From the NCBI GenBank assembly GCA_030433115.1, contig JAUILH010000025.1, positions 1-36,937 on the forward strand: a DNA stretch of 36,937 nt, written 5' to 3'. Shown here piece after piece: positions 1 to 8,750 of the stretch. Both the position numbers and the translations under genes were made by a program. The first letter of the stretch is position 1, and every line of letters starts with the position of its first letter. The notes beneath the pieces are model-generated. The model was not told where the DNA came from. It searched no databases and worked only from the letters and a program-made list of their open reading frames with translations. The stretch comes from Bacteroidia bacterium (lineage in GTDB: Bacteria; Bacteroidota; Bacteroidia; Flavobacteriales_D; JAUILH01).

Positions 1-623
1 TTGTCTTTTGTCAAACTTTCAACAAACCCTTCTCTTCAAAAGACTTGAGTGGATTAAATCTACTGTCCCTTAAATCCATTATTTGGCCCGCTTGCTTTTC
101 TTTGGTCCCAAGTCAATTTGTAGAAAACAATGGAGCTGATCTTTTGTCCTTGACACATCAAAACCTGGATAAATTACTGGTCAAAGAATACTTACATCAT
201 GCGCTGAATCAAACTGCCATCTATGCTATTGAGCCTGATCAACAATTACAGTGTTTAAATGCTTACTCAGGATGTGTTATCCAAAATGCCGTGTCCACAA
301 TCATAGATGTCTCAATGACAAACATGCTCAAAGACTTATTGCACTGTCATATAGAGACGAATAGAATTTGGATAGTGGCAAAGAAAAATGGGGAGTTACT
401 GCTTTGTAATGTGTTTGATGTGACAAATGAAGAGGAAGTTCTGTATTATCTATCAGCTATCGTAGAGCAGCATTTTGATAACCAGGTTCAGGTATTTTTA
501 AGTGGCGATCAACTCAAGAAGCATACCGATCTATTGTCCGCTTACCTGTATCATGTAGAAGAATTCTCATACCAAAAGCACGATCATATTGAGGCAGCGA
601 CCTATTATCAATTGTTGATGTAG
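1..623 (+). CDS. DUF3822 family protein, 5' end outside window
   Basis: The reading frame is open from the first base to the TAG at 621-623, giving about 206 residues with no stop upstream, so the gene almost certainly begins before the window. An in-frame TTG at 45 is only a possible start and I do not favour it. The visible part is a soluble alpha/beta protein with no signal peptide or membrane segment. Its place immediately in front of rsmD (stop and ATG abut with no gap) and its general sequence pattern match the DUF3822 family, a Bacteroidota-restricted family usually of about 250-280 residues and without an established biochemical role. DUF3822 followed by rsmD and coaD is a recurrent order in that phylum, which suggests translational coupling with rRNA methylation, but function remains unknown. 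Confidence 0.75.
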   Translation, partial: VFCQTFNKPFSSKDLSGLNLLSLKSIIWPACFSLVPSQFVENNGADLLSLTHQNLDKLLVKEYLHHALNQTAIYAIEPDQQLQCLNAYSGCVIQNAVSTIIDVSMTNMLKDLLHCHIETNRIWIVAKKNGELLLCNVFDVTNEEEVLYYLSAIVEQHFDNQVQVFLSGDQLKKHTDLLSAYLYHVEEFSYQKHDHIEAATYYQLLM

Positions 624-1160
624 ATGAGAATTGTTGGAGGAAAATACAAAGGGAAAAAGATTCAGGCTCCAAAGGGGCTTAGAGCACGACCTACTACAGA
701 TTTTGCGAAAGAGTCTCTGTTCAATATCTTAAATAACCAGATTGATTTTGAGGGATTGGAAGTACTTGATTTATTCGGTGGCACTGGTAACATTTCGTAT
801 GAATTTATTTCAAGGAGGGCAGCAAAAGTTTGGACGGTAGAAATGGACAGAAAAGCCTGCGATTTCATTAGAAAGTTCAAGGAGTCAAATGAATTGGATG
901 CCTTAAAAGTAGTCAAGGCCAATGTATATCAATTCCTAAAAACGATTGATATGAAGTTTGATTTGGTATATGCAGATCCACCCTATGCCCATAAACATGT
1001 GGCTACGTTGCACGAAAAATTGTTGGATGCTGACTTGCTCAAAGACGATGGTATGATCATAATTGAGCATGGGCCTGAAACCGATTATGCCAATTCTCCG
1101 TATCTATTGGACCATAGAAAATATGGACATGTACATTTTAGTTTTTTCAAGCCCAAATAA
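624..1160 (+). CDS. rsmD: 16S rRNA (guanine(966)-N(2))-methyltransferase RsmD
   Basis: Transfers a methyl group from S-adenosylmethionine to N2 of G966 of 16S rRNA in the assembling 30S subunit. The 178-residue protein starts with MRIVGGKYKGKK, followed by the RARPTTDFAKESLFN segment typical of the family. It has the SAM-binding motif DLFGGTG at about 49-55 and the catalytic motif DPPY at 118-121 (the N/DPPY/F motif of N-methyltransferases). E. coli RsmD is slightly longer at 198 residues, so this is full length. The ATG at 624 directly follows the TAG of the upstream gene, and coaD begins 2 nt after the stop, so the three genes look like one translationally coupled operon. Confidence 0.95.
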   Translation: MRIVGGKYKGKKIQAPKGLRARPTTDFAKESLFNILNNQIDFEGLEVLDLFGGTGNISYEFISRRAAKVWTVEMDRKACDFIRKFKESNELDALKVVKANVYQFLKTIDMKFDLVYADPPYAHKHVATLHEKLLDADLLKDDGMIIIEHGPETDYANSPYLLDHRKYGHVHFSFFKPK

Positions 1161-1162
1161 AT

Positions 1163-1618
1163 ATGAAAAAAGCAGTCTTTCCTGGTAGTTTTGATCCCAT
1201 TACACTGGGCCATTTTGAATTGGTGAAACGGGCACTGCCACTGTTTGATGAAATCATTGTGGCAATTGGTGTAAACTCCACTAAGAAATATTTATTTCCA
1301 TTGGAAGACCGCTTCAAAATGGTGAATCAGGCATTTCACGACATGGACAAAGTAAATATCATGTCATTTCAAGGACTAACCGTGGATTTTTGCAAAGAAC
1401 ATGGTGCCAATTATATTGTCAGAGGGTTGAGGAATGGCAGTGACTTTGACTATGAAAAGAGCATTGCACAGATGAATAAACTTGTGAATTCAGATATTGA
1501 AACAGTCATTTTTGTTACCGATCCGGATTTATCAGCCATAAGTTCCACCATTGTTAGAGACATTATAAAAAATGGAGGAGATGTGGCACAATTTCTGCCT
1601 CCTAATGTAGATATATGA
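1163..1618 (+). CDS. coaD: Phosphopantetheine adenylyltransferase CoaD
   Basis: Joins 4'-phosphopantetheine and ATP to form dephospho-CoA, the penultimate step of coenzyme A synthesis, in the cytoplasm. The 151-residue length is normal for bacterial PPAT. The nucleotidyltransferase motif TLGH is at 14-17 inside GSFDPITLGHFELV, with RGLRNGSDFDYE at 88-99 and the ATP-binding ISSTIVR at 126-132, all in the expected order. It starts 2 nt after rsmD, and its TGA overlaps the ATG of the following thioredoxin-like gene (ATGA type, 4 nt shared). The rsmD-coaD pairing is widespread in bacteria. Nothing unusual is seen in the sequence. Confidence 0.96.
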   Translation: MKKAVFPGSFDPITLGHFELVKRALPLFDEIIVAIGVNSTKKYLFPLEDRFKMVNQAFHDMDKVNIMSFQGLTVDFCKEHGANYIVRGLRNGSDFDYEKSIAQMNKLVNSDIETVIFVTDPDLSAISSTIVRDIIKNGGDVAQFLPPNVDI

Positions 1619-3075
1619 GATACCTGATCGTCATAGCATTTTTGTTTCCATTCTTGTCACATGCAGACAAGATCGAAGGACTCGCCGCCGAGCACGTTGG
1701 GGCTAAAGTACGTTTGCTTAAATATGACGACTATATGAGTCGAAAAACCATAGAACTGGCAGCGGCCACGGTTGAAGCCGATAGCATGTTCACACTCAAT
1801 TACCAAATTGAAGAAACCATTGAGGTGATTGTTGAGGTGGGCAATGTATATGGATACATGTATTTACAGCCCGGACAAGATTACCAAATTGGTGTGCCAA
1901 TTGAAAAAGGCGCCAAAACCAGTGCGCATAGAAGTATTCAACTAGCTTTTCTTGAATTACCGCCTAAAACAGACATCAACTTTTTGATTCTTGATTTGGA
2001 CTATAGAATTGATGGGTTCCTGGGAAATACTTTTGACTTAATTGCTGATAAAGAATGGGCCAGACGATTGGAGAACTTTGAGGCTGAATTAACCAATATA
2101 TATGGAACCGTTGAAGATCAATACTTCATTACCTACATGACCTTTAGATTGGCAAGTTTGGAACTGGTGGGGAACCCACAAATGGAAGTAGGCATGAGAA
2201 AACAAATGGTGTATGATGTCTACCTGAAGAACTCCCCGGTTTTCCGAGAAAATGGCGCCTATATGCAATTGGTAAACAGCTTCTATAAAAATGTATTCGG
2301 GAGCATTCTCGCTTATCACGAACGTGGACTGATGGCAGCTTTCGTTACGGAAGATCTCGATAGTTTAAAATCTATGCTATCTCAACACGCTTATTTCGAG
2401 AACGGACCACTCAACGAATTGGTGCTCATTAAGGGCTTATCTGAAGTTTATATGTCTTCGCAATATCCTAAGAGTAATATTTTGAATATGCTCAAGGAAA
2501 TCAAGAACAATGCGGTTTTCGAACCCAACAAAAAAATAGCGGCTAACATGATCAAGAAAATGACAAAATTGGTCAGAGGTTATCCTGCCCCCAACTTTAA
2601 GTTGAAATCCGATGATGGCAGCATAGTTGGTTTGGAAAAGTTTAAAGGCAAGTTTGTGTATTTGACCTTTTTTGAAGAATGGTCTCAAGAATCTATTTCA
2701 GAATTTAAGATCATGCAAACCCTTCAAAAGCGTTATGGAAAACATTTCGAATTTGTGTCTATATGCATGGGACCAGACTCTAATTCCCTGGACAATTTTA
2801 TTCGAAAGTATAAAGAATTCGATTGGACTTTCCTCAATGGCTACGGTCATGAAGAGATCAAAGAATACTATGACATAGTGGCCTATCCACTGTATTTTAT
2901 CATTGATCCGGAAGGCAATTTATATCAGGTTCCTGCTTTATCCCCATCACCAAAAGGGAATTATGAATCTGTAGACAAAACCATGTACCAGATTAACAAG
3001 AGTCTGGCAGATAGAGAGCGGAGTAGACCACCTGGTATGGGAGGGCCTCCCGGATCACAAGGGCACAGAGATTAG
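1615..3075 (+). CDS. Secreted TlpA/thioredoxin-like protein lacking the CxxC motif
   Basis: A 486-residue exported protein. Residues 1-17 form a signal peptide (MRYLIVIAFLFPFLSHA). Residues 20-110 look like a DUF4369-type beta domain, often found ahead of thioredoxin folds in Bacteroidota; 120-315 is an alpha-helical linker; 324-465 is a thioredoxin/AhpC-TSA-like domain beginning YPAPNFKLKSDDG. The segment that should read WCxxC in TlpA/ResA proteins reads WSQES (356-360), so both redox cysteines are replaced by serine. The loop proline of the fold is kept (AYP, P425). The tail 468-486 is rich in Gly, Pro and Arg. It overlaps coaD by 4 nt and is therefore probably cotranscribed. A thiol-disulfide reductase function is unlikely; a binding or structural role in the periplasm or outer membrane is more plausible, but this is inference. 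Confidence 0.8.
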   Translation: MRYLIVIAFLFPFLSHADKIEGLAAEHVGAKVRLLKYDDYMSRKTIELAAATVEADSMFTLNYQIEETIEVIVEVGNVYGYMYLQPGQDYQIGVPIEKGAKTSAHRSIQLAFLELPPKTDINFLILDLDYRIDGFLGNTFDLIADKEWARRLENFEAELTNIYGTVEDQYFITYMTFRLASLELVGNPQMEVGMRKQMVYDVYLKNSPVFRENGAYMQLVNSFYKNVFGSILAYHERGLMAAFVTEDLDSLKSMLSQHAYFENGPLNELVLIKGLSEVYMSSQYPKSNILNMLKEIKNNAVFEPNKKIAANMIKKMTKLVRGYPAPNFKLKSDDGSIVGLEKFKGKFVYLTFFEEWSQESISEFKIMQTLQKRYGKHFEFVSICMGPDSNSLDNFIRKYKEFDWTFLNGYGHEEIKEYYDIVAYPLYFIIDPEGNLYQVPALSPSPKGNYESVDKTMYQINKSLADRERSRPPGMGGPPGSQGHRD

Positions 3076-3107
3076 TCATTTCTGAAGTCGGTTACACAAA
3101 AATTGGC

Positions 3108-3115
3108 TACCTTTG
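3108..3115 (+). promoter_or_regulatory. Candidate -7 box (TACCTTTG) of the small membrane protein gene
   Basis: TACCTTTG matches the Bacteroidota -7 consensus TAnnTTTG and lies 4 nt before the ATG at 3120. Initiation about 7 nt after the box would fall at the start codon, so the transcript would be leaderless or nearly so. No convincing -33 TTG is present at the usual spacing. Confidence 0.35.
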
Positions 3116-3119
3116 TAAC

Positions 3120-3365
3120 ATGCACTGGGTTGGCAGAATAGCTTTAATCGGAATACTCATTTTAATGGAGTTTCAATCCTTTGCTCAGGGGTGCGCTATG
3201 TGCAAAGCTGTTGGGGAAGGTCATTCCGAAAGCAAGGGAAGCAGTATAGCCGATGGCCTAAATGCAGGCATCATTTATCTCATTATTGTAGTCTACATTA
3301 TTCTTTTCATCCTTTTCAGAAAGAAAATCGTCAAATTTTTGAAGGAACTTAGTTCAATGCGCTAG
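3120..3365 (+). CDS. Small two-TM membrane protein with a CAMC motif
   Basis: An 81-residue protein of unknown function. Residues 4-22 form a hydrophobic signal peptide or first membrane helix, followed by GCAMCKAVGEGHSES with cysteines two residues apart (CAMC, about 25-28), then a second membrane helix at about 49-67 (IIYLIIVVYIILFILF) and a basic cytoplasmic tail (RKKIVKFLKEL). Short proteins of this shape, with a CxMC motif just outside the first helix, recur in Bacteroidota. I know of no assigned function; a thiol, haem or metal site exposed to the periplasm is conceivable. It sits 44 nt after the thioredoxin-like gene and 77 nt before pheT, and has its own -7-like box. Confidence 0.7.
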   Translation: MHWVGRIALIGILILMEFQSFAQGCAMCKAVGEGHSESKGSSIADGLNAGIIYLIIVVYIILFILFRKKIVKFLKELSSMR

Positions 3366-3414
3366 TTCTTGTCAATTATATTCTCGTTTACCCCACTTTG
3401 TTCCGTCTAAGTTT

Positions 3415-3422
3415 TACATTTG
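3415..3422 (+). promoter_or_regulatory. Candidate -7 box (TACATTTG) of pheT
   Basis: TACATTTG fits TAnnTTTG exactly and ends 20 nt before the pheT ATG, which would give a leader of about 14 nt. A TTTG at 3397-3400 is nearby, but the 14-nt gap is shorter than the usual 19-20, so the -33 element is uncertain. Confidence 0.4.
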
Positions 3423-3442
3423 TGAATCATTATTTTTGAAGT

Positions 3443-5836
3443 ATGAAGATTTCTCACAATTGGCTCAAAAACTATTTAAAAACAGACCTGTCTCCCGCTG
3501 AAATTGGAAAGATTTTAACCGATATCGGACTGGAAGTTGAAGGAATAGAAGAAATTGAAACAATCAAAGGAGGCTTGAAAGGCTTGGTTATTGGTGAAGT
3601 GCTTGAAGTAGAACAACACCCTAATGCAGACAAACTCAAGCTAACCAAAGTGAATATTGGAGAATCCGTTCTACCTATTGTTTGCGGTGCCCCCAACGTA
3701 GCAGAGAACCAAAAAGTAGTGGTAGCCACAGTAGGTACTGAGTTGTTTCCAATTGATGCGGATGACTCCTTCAAAATAAAGAAATCAAAAATTCGTGGAG
3801 AGGTATCTGAGGGGATGATTTGTGCCGAAGATGAAATAGGCTTAGGAAAGGATCATGATGGCATTATAGTTTTGGACAGTTCGGCTCAGGTGGGTTTAGC
3901 AGCCAGTGAATATTATAAGATTGAAAGTGATTATTTAATTGAAATCGGTTTAACTCCGAATCGTGCAGATGCCATGGGACATCTCGGAGTTGCGAGAGAT
4001 TTGGCTGCCTATTTTGAGGTACACAAAAAAACTTACGATTTCGAAAAGCCGTTTGTCCAGGAAATCGCATTTGATGAAAATGCCCAATTGAACATTGATG
4101 TACAGGATGAAGCCGGATGCCCAAAGTATTTGGGGGCATTGCTCAAAAATATCAGAATTGCAGAATCTCCGGATTGGTTGAAGAACAACTTAAGAGCCAT
4201 TGGTTTAAGCCCTATTAACAATGTGGTTGATATCACCAATTTTGTGATGCATGAAACTGGTCAACCGCTTCACGCCTTTGATGCCAAAGTAGTAGGAGGA
4301 AAAATCGTGGTTAGAAGAGCTCGCCAGGATGAAGCTTTTGTAACATTAGATGAGGTAGATAGAAAATTGAGCAGTGAAGATCTTATGATTTCGAATGCTT
4401 CCGATGGCATGTGTATTGCCGGTGTGTTTGGCGGCATCAAGTCTGGTGTAAGTGAAAACACTACTTCTATTGTGCTTGAAAGTGCCTATTTTGATCCAGT
4501 ATCGATTCGAAAATCATCTAAACGGCATGGCATTCATACAGACGCATCTTTCCGTTTCGAGAGAGGTGTGGATCCTCATGGAACTGAGTATGCTTTTTTC
4601 AGAGCAATTGACTTGCTTAAGGAATTAGCTGGAGCAAAGTTGGAAGGAGCGCCTGTTAAGAGGCAATCCAAAACCTTCTCTTACAGAGAGATCGCTTTCT
4701 CACCAGATCGCTGCCGAGCTTTGATTGGTGAAAGTGTGAGTGATGAATTTATTCTGAATGTCTTGAATGCGCTGGAAATCGAATGCACTAAAGGAGAGGT
4801 CTGGCATTTGTCAGTACCACCGTATAGAGTGGATGTTACCCGGGAAGCTGATGTGGTGGAAGAAGTGTTAAGGATGTACGGTTATAATACGGTTGAAATT
4901 CCCTCTAAGGTGAGTGCTACAACGGCTAATTTCCCGAAGAAAGACAGTCATAAAATGAAAAATCAGGTGTCCAATTGGTTGACAGCTCAGGGGTACTCAG
5001 AAATCATGAACAACTCATTGAACAAGTATGGTGATAAGGAGAATGATGATACAGTCGTTGAAATCCTAAATCCATTGAGCAATGAATTGGCACTGATGCG
5101 GCAAACTATGCTGCATGGTATGTTGGAGTCAGTAGCCTACAATCAGAACCGTCAGCACCCTGATCTGGCTTTGTACGAATTCGGAAATATTTATCACAAA
5201 AAAGCACAGGGAAAGTACAAGGAAACGGAGTACTTATCTCTGCTGGTAACCGGCGATTCTCAGTCGAACACATGGCACGGTACTAAGAAAACCAGTTTCT
5301 ATACCATCAAATCGCAACTGGAAGGTGTACTACAAAAGTTCGGAATGACTTATAGAATAGGCACTTTGTCTAATCCACTATTCGAAGATGGACTGAGTTA
5401 TGAGTCCAACAACAATGTTTTGGCAGAAGTTGGAATGGTATCTCAGGATTTGCTCAAAAAACATGGTGTTAAACAAGATGTTTACTACGCACATGTCAAT
5501 TGGAATCGTTTGTTGAAGCAGTACAGTGTGAAAGTAAGCTATCAGCCAGTAGCAAAATTCCCTGAAGTAAAAAGAGACTTGTCATTGTTGATTGATAAAG
5601 CCATTACTTTTCAGGAGATCTCGGACTTGATCTTGTCAGTCGATAGAAAACTATTGAAATCAGTGGATTTATTTGATGTATATCAAGGAAAAAATCTTGC
5701 ACCGGACAAAAAATCTTATGCGGTGAGTATGGTTCTTCAGGACGAACATTCTACACTAACAGATAAGAAGGTAGATAAGGTCATGAGCAGAGTTATTGAG
5801 AAATTGAAAGCGGAGAAAGGGGCTGAATTGAGATAA
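3443..5836 (+). CDS. pheT: Phenylalanine--tRNA ligase beta subunit PheT
   Basis: Beta subunit of the (alpha-beta)2 phenylalanyl-tRNA synthetase, which charges tRNA-Phe. The 797-residue length is normal. The N-terminus MKISHNWLKNYLKTDLSP is typical, followed by the EMAP/OB tRNA-binding domain at about 40-150 (HPNADKLKL, VVCGAPNV-like IVCGAPNV), the B3/B4 editing domain with NRADAMGHLG and HETGQPLHAFDA, the B5 domain with FRFERGVDP nearby, the class II-like core at about 480-690 (NPLSNELALMRQTMLHGML) and the C-terminal ferredoxin-fold anticodon-binding domain at about 705-797 (FPEVKRDLSLLID). The partner pheS is not in the window, as is common in Bacteroidota where the two genes are unlinked. 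Its TAA shares one base with the ATG of the next gene. Confidence 0.97.
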   Translation: MKISHNWLKNYLKTDLSPAEIGKILTDIGLEVEGIEEIETIKGGLKGLVIGEVLEVEQHPNADKLKLTKVNIGESVLPIVCGAPNVAENQKVVVATVGTELFPIDADDSFKIKKSKIRGEVSEGMICAEDEIGLGKDHDGIIVLDSSAQVGLAASEYYKIESDYLIEIGLTPNRADAMGHLGVARDLAAYFEVHKKTYDFEKPFVQEIAFDENAQLNIDVQDEAGCPKYLGALLKNIRIAESPDWLKNNLRAIGLSPINNVVDITNFVMHETGQPLHAFDAKVVGGKIVVRRARQDEAFVTLDEVDRKLSSEDLMISNASDGMCIAGVFGGIKSGVSENTTSIVLESAYFDPVSIRKSSKRHGIHTDASFRFERGVDPHGTEYAFFRAIDLLKELAGAKLEGAPVKRQSKTFSYREIAFSPDRCRALIGESVSDEFILNVLNALEIECTKGEVWHLSVPPYRVDVTREADVVEEVLRMYGYNTVEIPSKVSATTANFPKKDSHKMKNQVSNWLTAQGYSEIMNNSLNKYGDKENDDTVVEILNPLSNELALMRQTMLHGMLESVAYNQNRQHPDLALYEFGNIYHKKAQGKYKETEYLSLLVTGDSQSNTWHGTKKTSFYTIKSQLEGVLQKFGMTYRIGTLSNPLFEDGLSYESNNNVLAEVGMVSQDLLKKHGVKQDVYYAHVNWNRLLKQYSVKVSYQPVAKFPEVKRDLSLLIDKAITFQEISDLILSVDRKLLKSVDLFDVYQGKNLAPDKKSYAVSMVLQDEHSTLTDKKVDKVMSRVIEKLKAEKGAELR

Positions 5837-7152
5837 TGAAAGGTTACTCGATTCTATATTTGATTTACGGGTATTGGATCAAAATTGGCATGCTCTTTTT
5901 CCACCGTCGTTTTAAGATGGAAGGCAAAAAGCGGTTTCCCTGGAAATCTCCACTTATCATGGCTCCCAATCATCAAAATGCATTTATGGATGCATTGTGT
6001 GCGACTCTGCCAGTTGTTGAGCGCAAGCAGTTGAGCTTTATGGTGAGACAAGATGCATTTAATAACAAGATAGGCGCCATGTTCTTGCGAACCATGAAAC
6101 TGTTTCCGGCCTATAGAATGCGTGATGGGATAGAGAATTTAGCTAAAAACAAGGATTCTTTCGATCATTGCATGAAGTTGCTGAGCAACAATGAAGGGAT
6201 CATTATTTTTCCGGAAGCGAATCACGCAGTGCCAAGATCTATCCGGCCACTTAAAAAAGGCTTGATGCGAATTGCTTTTCAAGCTGAAGCCCAACATGAT
6301 TTCAATTTAGGACTCAAAGTGATCCCTCTTGGCATCAACTATTCCGATCCGCATGAAGCTGGTGGAGATGTGCTGGTGATCTTGGGAGATCCAATCGATT
6401 TAAAACCTTACAGAGAACTCTTTGAAGAGAACCCTGCAAAAGCCCATAATGCTTTAAGAGCTGATTTATCTGAGGCGATGAAGCCTTTGGCGATTCATAT
6501 TGAAAACAAAGCCTTCTATGATGAAATAGAGGTGATTCTTAAAATCATGGAGAGCGAAGGACCCGGTCGTCATTCAAAATTGATCGATCAGTTTAACTAT
6601 AGCAAAGCATGTATTGTAAAAATTGAATCATGGATTGACCAAAATCCTGATAATAGTTTGAAAGAACTGGTGGCAGAATACTCCAAACTTCAGAAGAAAG
6701 TTAATCTCAGAGATTGGATGCTAAGCGGACCAAAATTCAATTTCTGGCAAATGTTGAGATGGGCTTCTGTTTTTGTGTTGTTTTTACCTTGTTTCATTGT
6801 GAGCTTCCCATTGGGATACTTCTCGTTCAATTTTCCATATAAATTCGCTCAGAAAAAGATCAAGGATCCCGGTTTCAGAAGTTCAATTACTTTCGGTTTA
6901 GGCTTGGTGAGCTATACGGTCATTTTATTGATTCTGATGATCGTGCTATTGATTGTTTTAAAACCCTGGTATCTCACGTTTGTTGTGATTTCTCTTTTAT
7001 TGGTGATTAACAATCTGGGAATAGGTTTCCTTAGGGTGAGAAATCGTTTGGTTGCCATGTTTAGGTACAACCGATTGTTCGGGAAAAATGACAAAGATTT
7101 GTTAAGATTAAGAGCAATTCGAGAAGAAATTCTAAAATTGATCAATGGCTAA
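5836..7152 (+). CDS. PlsC-like 1-acyl-glycerol-3-phosphate acyltransferase family protein
   Basis: A 438-residue membrane-associated acyltransferase, probably moving an acyl group onto a glycerophosphate or related lipid at the inner membrane. Motif I is PNHQNAFMD (45-52) with H46 and D52; five residues separate them, as in fungal GPT2/SCT1-type enzymes, rather than the four of classical HX4D PlsC. Motif II is PAYRMRDG (91-98), motif III FPEANH (125-130, Ala for the usual Gly) and motif IV VIPLGINY. A helical segment at about 225-290 precedes two or three membrane helices between about 308 and 390. The gene starts inside the pheT stop codon (TAATG), so it is coupled to pheT, and it converges with the SDR gene on a 4-nt overlap. 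The exact substrate cannot be deduced. Confidence 0.85.
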   Translation: MKGYSILYLIYGYWIKIGMLFFHRRFKMEGKKRFPWKSPLIMAPNHQNAFMDALCATLPVVERKQLSFMVRQDAFNNKIGAMFLRTMKLFPAYRMRDGIENLAKNKDSFDHCMKLLSNNEGIIIFPEANHAVPRSIRPLKKGLMRIAFQAEAQHDFNLGLKVIPLGINYSDPHEAGGDVLVILGDPIDLKPYRELFEENPAKAHNALRADLSEAMKPLAIHIENKAFYDEIEVILKIMESEGPGRHSKLIDQFNYSKACIVKIESWIDQNPDNSLKELVAEYSKLQKKVNLRDWMLSGPKFNFWQMLRWASVFVLFLPCFIVSFPLGYFSFNFPYKFAQKKIKDPGFRSSITFGLGLVSYTVILLILMIVLLIVLKPWYLTFVVISLLLVINNLGIGFLRVRNRLVAMFRYNRLFGKNDKDLLRLRAIREEILKLING

Positions 7153-7943
7153 TTAGGCGATTGCTTTTTAATTACTTTGTGGAATATAGCTGGCAATAAA
7201 CGTTTCAGTTTAACCGCTTTAATTTCTTTGCCGCCCACCAGAATCTCCATTTTTTTCTTAGCAATACCTTTCAAAATTGCTTTGGCACACGCTTTTGCTG
7301 GCATTCCGTTTTTTTGATTATTGTCCATCTTGTCATGGTGAGAGCCATCGCCAGTTAATGCGTTCTTAGAAATGGGCGTATTGATTTTTCCCGGACACAC
7401 CAGTGTAACCAGGATGCCGTTTTTCTCTTCTTCCAAACGCAAGGATTCATAATAACCATGCAGCGCGTGTTTAGAGTCAGAATAGGCAGACCTTAAAAAG
7501 AAACCAAATTTTCCTGCAATGCTGGACATAATAACCAGTTGTCCACTCTTTTGTTGTGTCATCACCGGAAGAAGCGCCTTGCTCAAGGCTATGTTTCCAA
7601 AGTAATTCACATTCATAATGTGTCTCTCTACTTCTTCCGTAGTGTCTCGCACTTCAGCCCTTTGAGAGATTCCTCCATTATTTATGAGGATATCAACTCT
7701 GTTAAATTTAGACACAACGGTATGTACTTTTTCCTCGAAATTGGAACTGTCCGCCAGGTCAAGCGGTAAAACAAAAGTAGTGGCATGATGAATCTTGCTA
7801 GCCACTGCTTCCAAAGCATCTTGATTGCGAGCAGATAGAATAAGCGTAGTCGTTTTTTGATCCAATTCAATGGCAAGCGCCTTTCCAATGCCGGAAGATG
7901 CCCCGGTAATCCAAACAACCTTATTTTTGAAATGATCTAACAT
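7149..7943 (-). CDS. Short-chain dehydrogenase/reductase
   Basis: A 264-residue NAD(P)-dependent oxidoreductase of the classical SDR type. The dinucleotide-binding motif TGASSGIGKA lies at about 14-23, NNGGISQRA follows (NNAG-type motif with Gly for Ala), the catalytic Ser is in MSSIAGKFG and the YxxxK motif is YSDSK. The basic residues after the second beta strand (ARNQ) would favour NADPH. The C-terminus is basic. Substrate specificity cannot be read from the sequence; proteins of this group are often annotated as DltE/YqjQ-like. Its ATG overlaps the TAA of proC by one base, so the two are coupled. The 3' end overlaps the convergent acyltransferase gene by 4 nt. Confidence 0.9.
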   Translation of the reverse strand: MLDHFKNKVVWITGASSGIGKALAIELDQKTTTLILSARNQDALEAVASKIHHATTFVLPLDLADSSNFEEKVHTVVSKFNRVDILINNGGISQRAEVRDTTEEVERHIMNVNYFGNIALSKALLPVMTQQKSGQLVIMSSIAGKFGFFLRSAYSDSKHALHGYYESLRLEEEKNGILVTLVCPGKINTPISKNALTGDGSHHDKMDNNQKNGMPAKACAKAILKGIAKKKMEILVGGKEIKAVKLKRLLPAIFHKVIKKQSPN

Positions 7944-8737
7944 TAATCTGAGTACAAATTACCGGCTTTTTCGGCAGATGTGGTAATTCCTTTGATAAAT
8001 GCCGAGCTGAATCCATTGTGTTCCATTTGATTTAAACCAGAAATGGTACACCCTTTTGGAGACGTGACTTTGTCTATTTCGTCTTCAGGATGAGATGCAT
8101 TGGTGAGCAACAAACTGGCTGCACCCTTGGCGGTTTGAGCGGCCATTTTTAAGGCTTCCTTAGCATGAAAGTCGATTTCAGTTCCACCCTGTGAGGCAGC
8201 TCTAATAGCCCTTAAAAAGAAAGCAATGCCACAAGCGCATAAAGCAGTAGCTGATGTCATTTTTTCTTCATTAATGATCAAAGTCTCTCCCAATTCGTTG
8301 AAAATATTTTGGGTCAACCTGACATCTTCTGACTGAAGATCGAGTCCTGTAATACAGGTCATGGATTCTCCAATTGAGATCGCCGTGTTAGGCATGGCGC
8401 GTACTACACGCCTACTACTTAATTTATCTTGAATAGTTTGTATTGGAACCGCAGTTACCAAAGAGATGATAATGTGCTCTGGTCCAATGCTGTCCTTAAT
8501 TTCCGAAAGAATGTCATCCAATTTTTGAGGCAAAATAGCCAGGAAAATAATGTCTGATTGTTCAACCAAAGATGGATTGTCTTGTTGGACTTGACAACCC
8601 AGGGCTTTGAGGTCTTCCAGTTTTTCAAGTCGCCTTCTCGAAATTGTGAAATCTTTCGCTTGGGCATAGCCACGATCAATCAGGCCTGTTGCCAGAGCCT
8701 TTCCCATGTTTCCACCTCCAATAATGCCGTATCTCAT
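7943..8737 (-). CDS. proC: Pyrroline-5-carboxylate reductase ProC
   Basis: Reduces pyrroline-5-carboxylate to L-proline with NAD(P)H, the last step of proline synthesis. The start at 8737 gives MRYGIIGGGNMGKALATG, which places the Rossmann motif GGGNMG at the usual position and yields 264 residues, the standard family length; the upstream in-frame ATG at 8767 would add ten non-conserved residues and lies inside the terminator hairpin. The C-terminal catalytic region contains VTSPKGCTISGL, equivalent to the family's VTSPGGTT-GL with two substitutions (K and C). VRAMPNTAISIGESM is the conserved central signature. It is followed directly by the SDR gene, and a terminator separates it from the acyl-CoA dehydrogenase upstream. 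Confidence 0.93.
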   Translation of the reverse strand: MRYGIIGGGNMGKALATGLIDRGYAQAKDFTISRRRLEKLEDLKALGCQVQQDNPSLVEQSDIIFLAILPQKLDDILSEIKDSIGPEHIIISLVTAVPIQTIQDKLSSRRVVRAMPNTAISIGESMTCITGLDLQSEDVRLTQNIFNELGETLIINEEKMTSATALCACGIAFFLRAIRAASQGGTEIDFHAKEALKMAAQTAKGAASLLLTNASHPEDEIDKVTSPKGCTISGLNQMEHNGFSSAFIKGITTSAEKAGNLYSD

Positions 8738-8750
8738 AACTTTAGTAAAT

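Noticed and set aside
662..922. Minus-strand open frame inside rsmD
   Set aside because: Antisense to a well-conserved enzyme gene, with no independent support.
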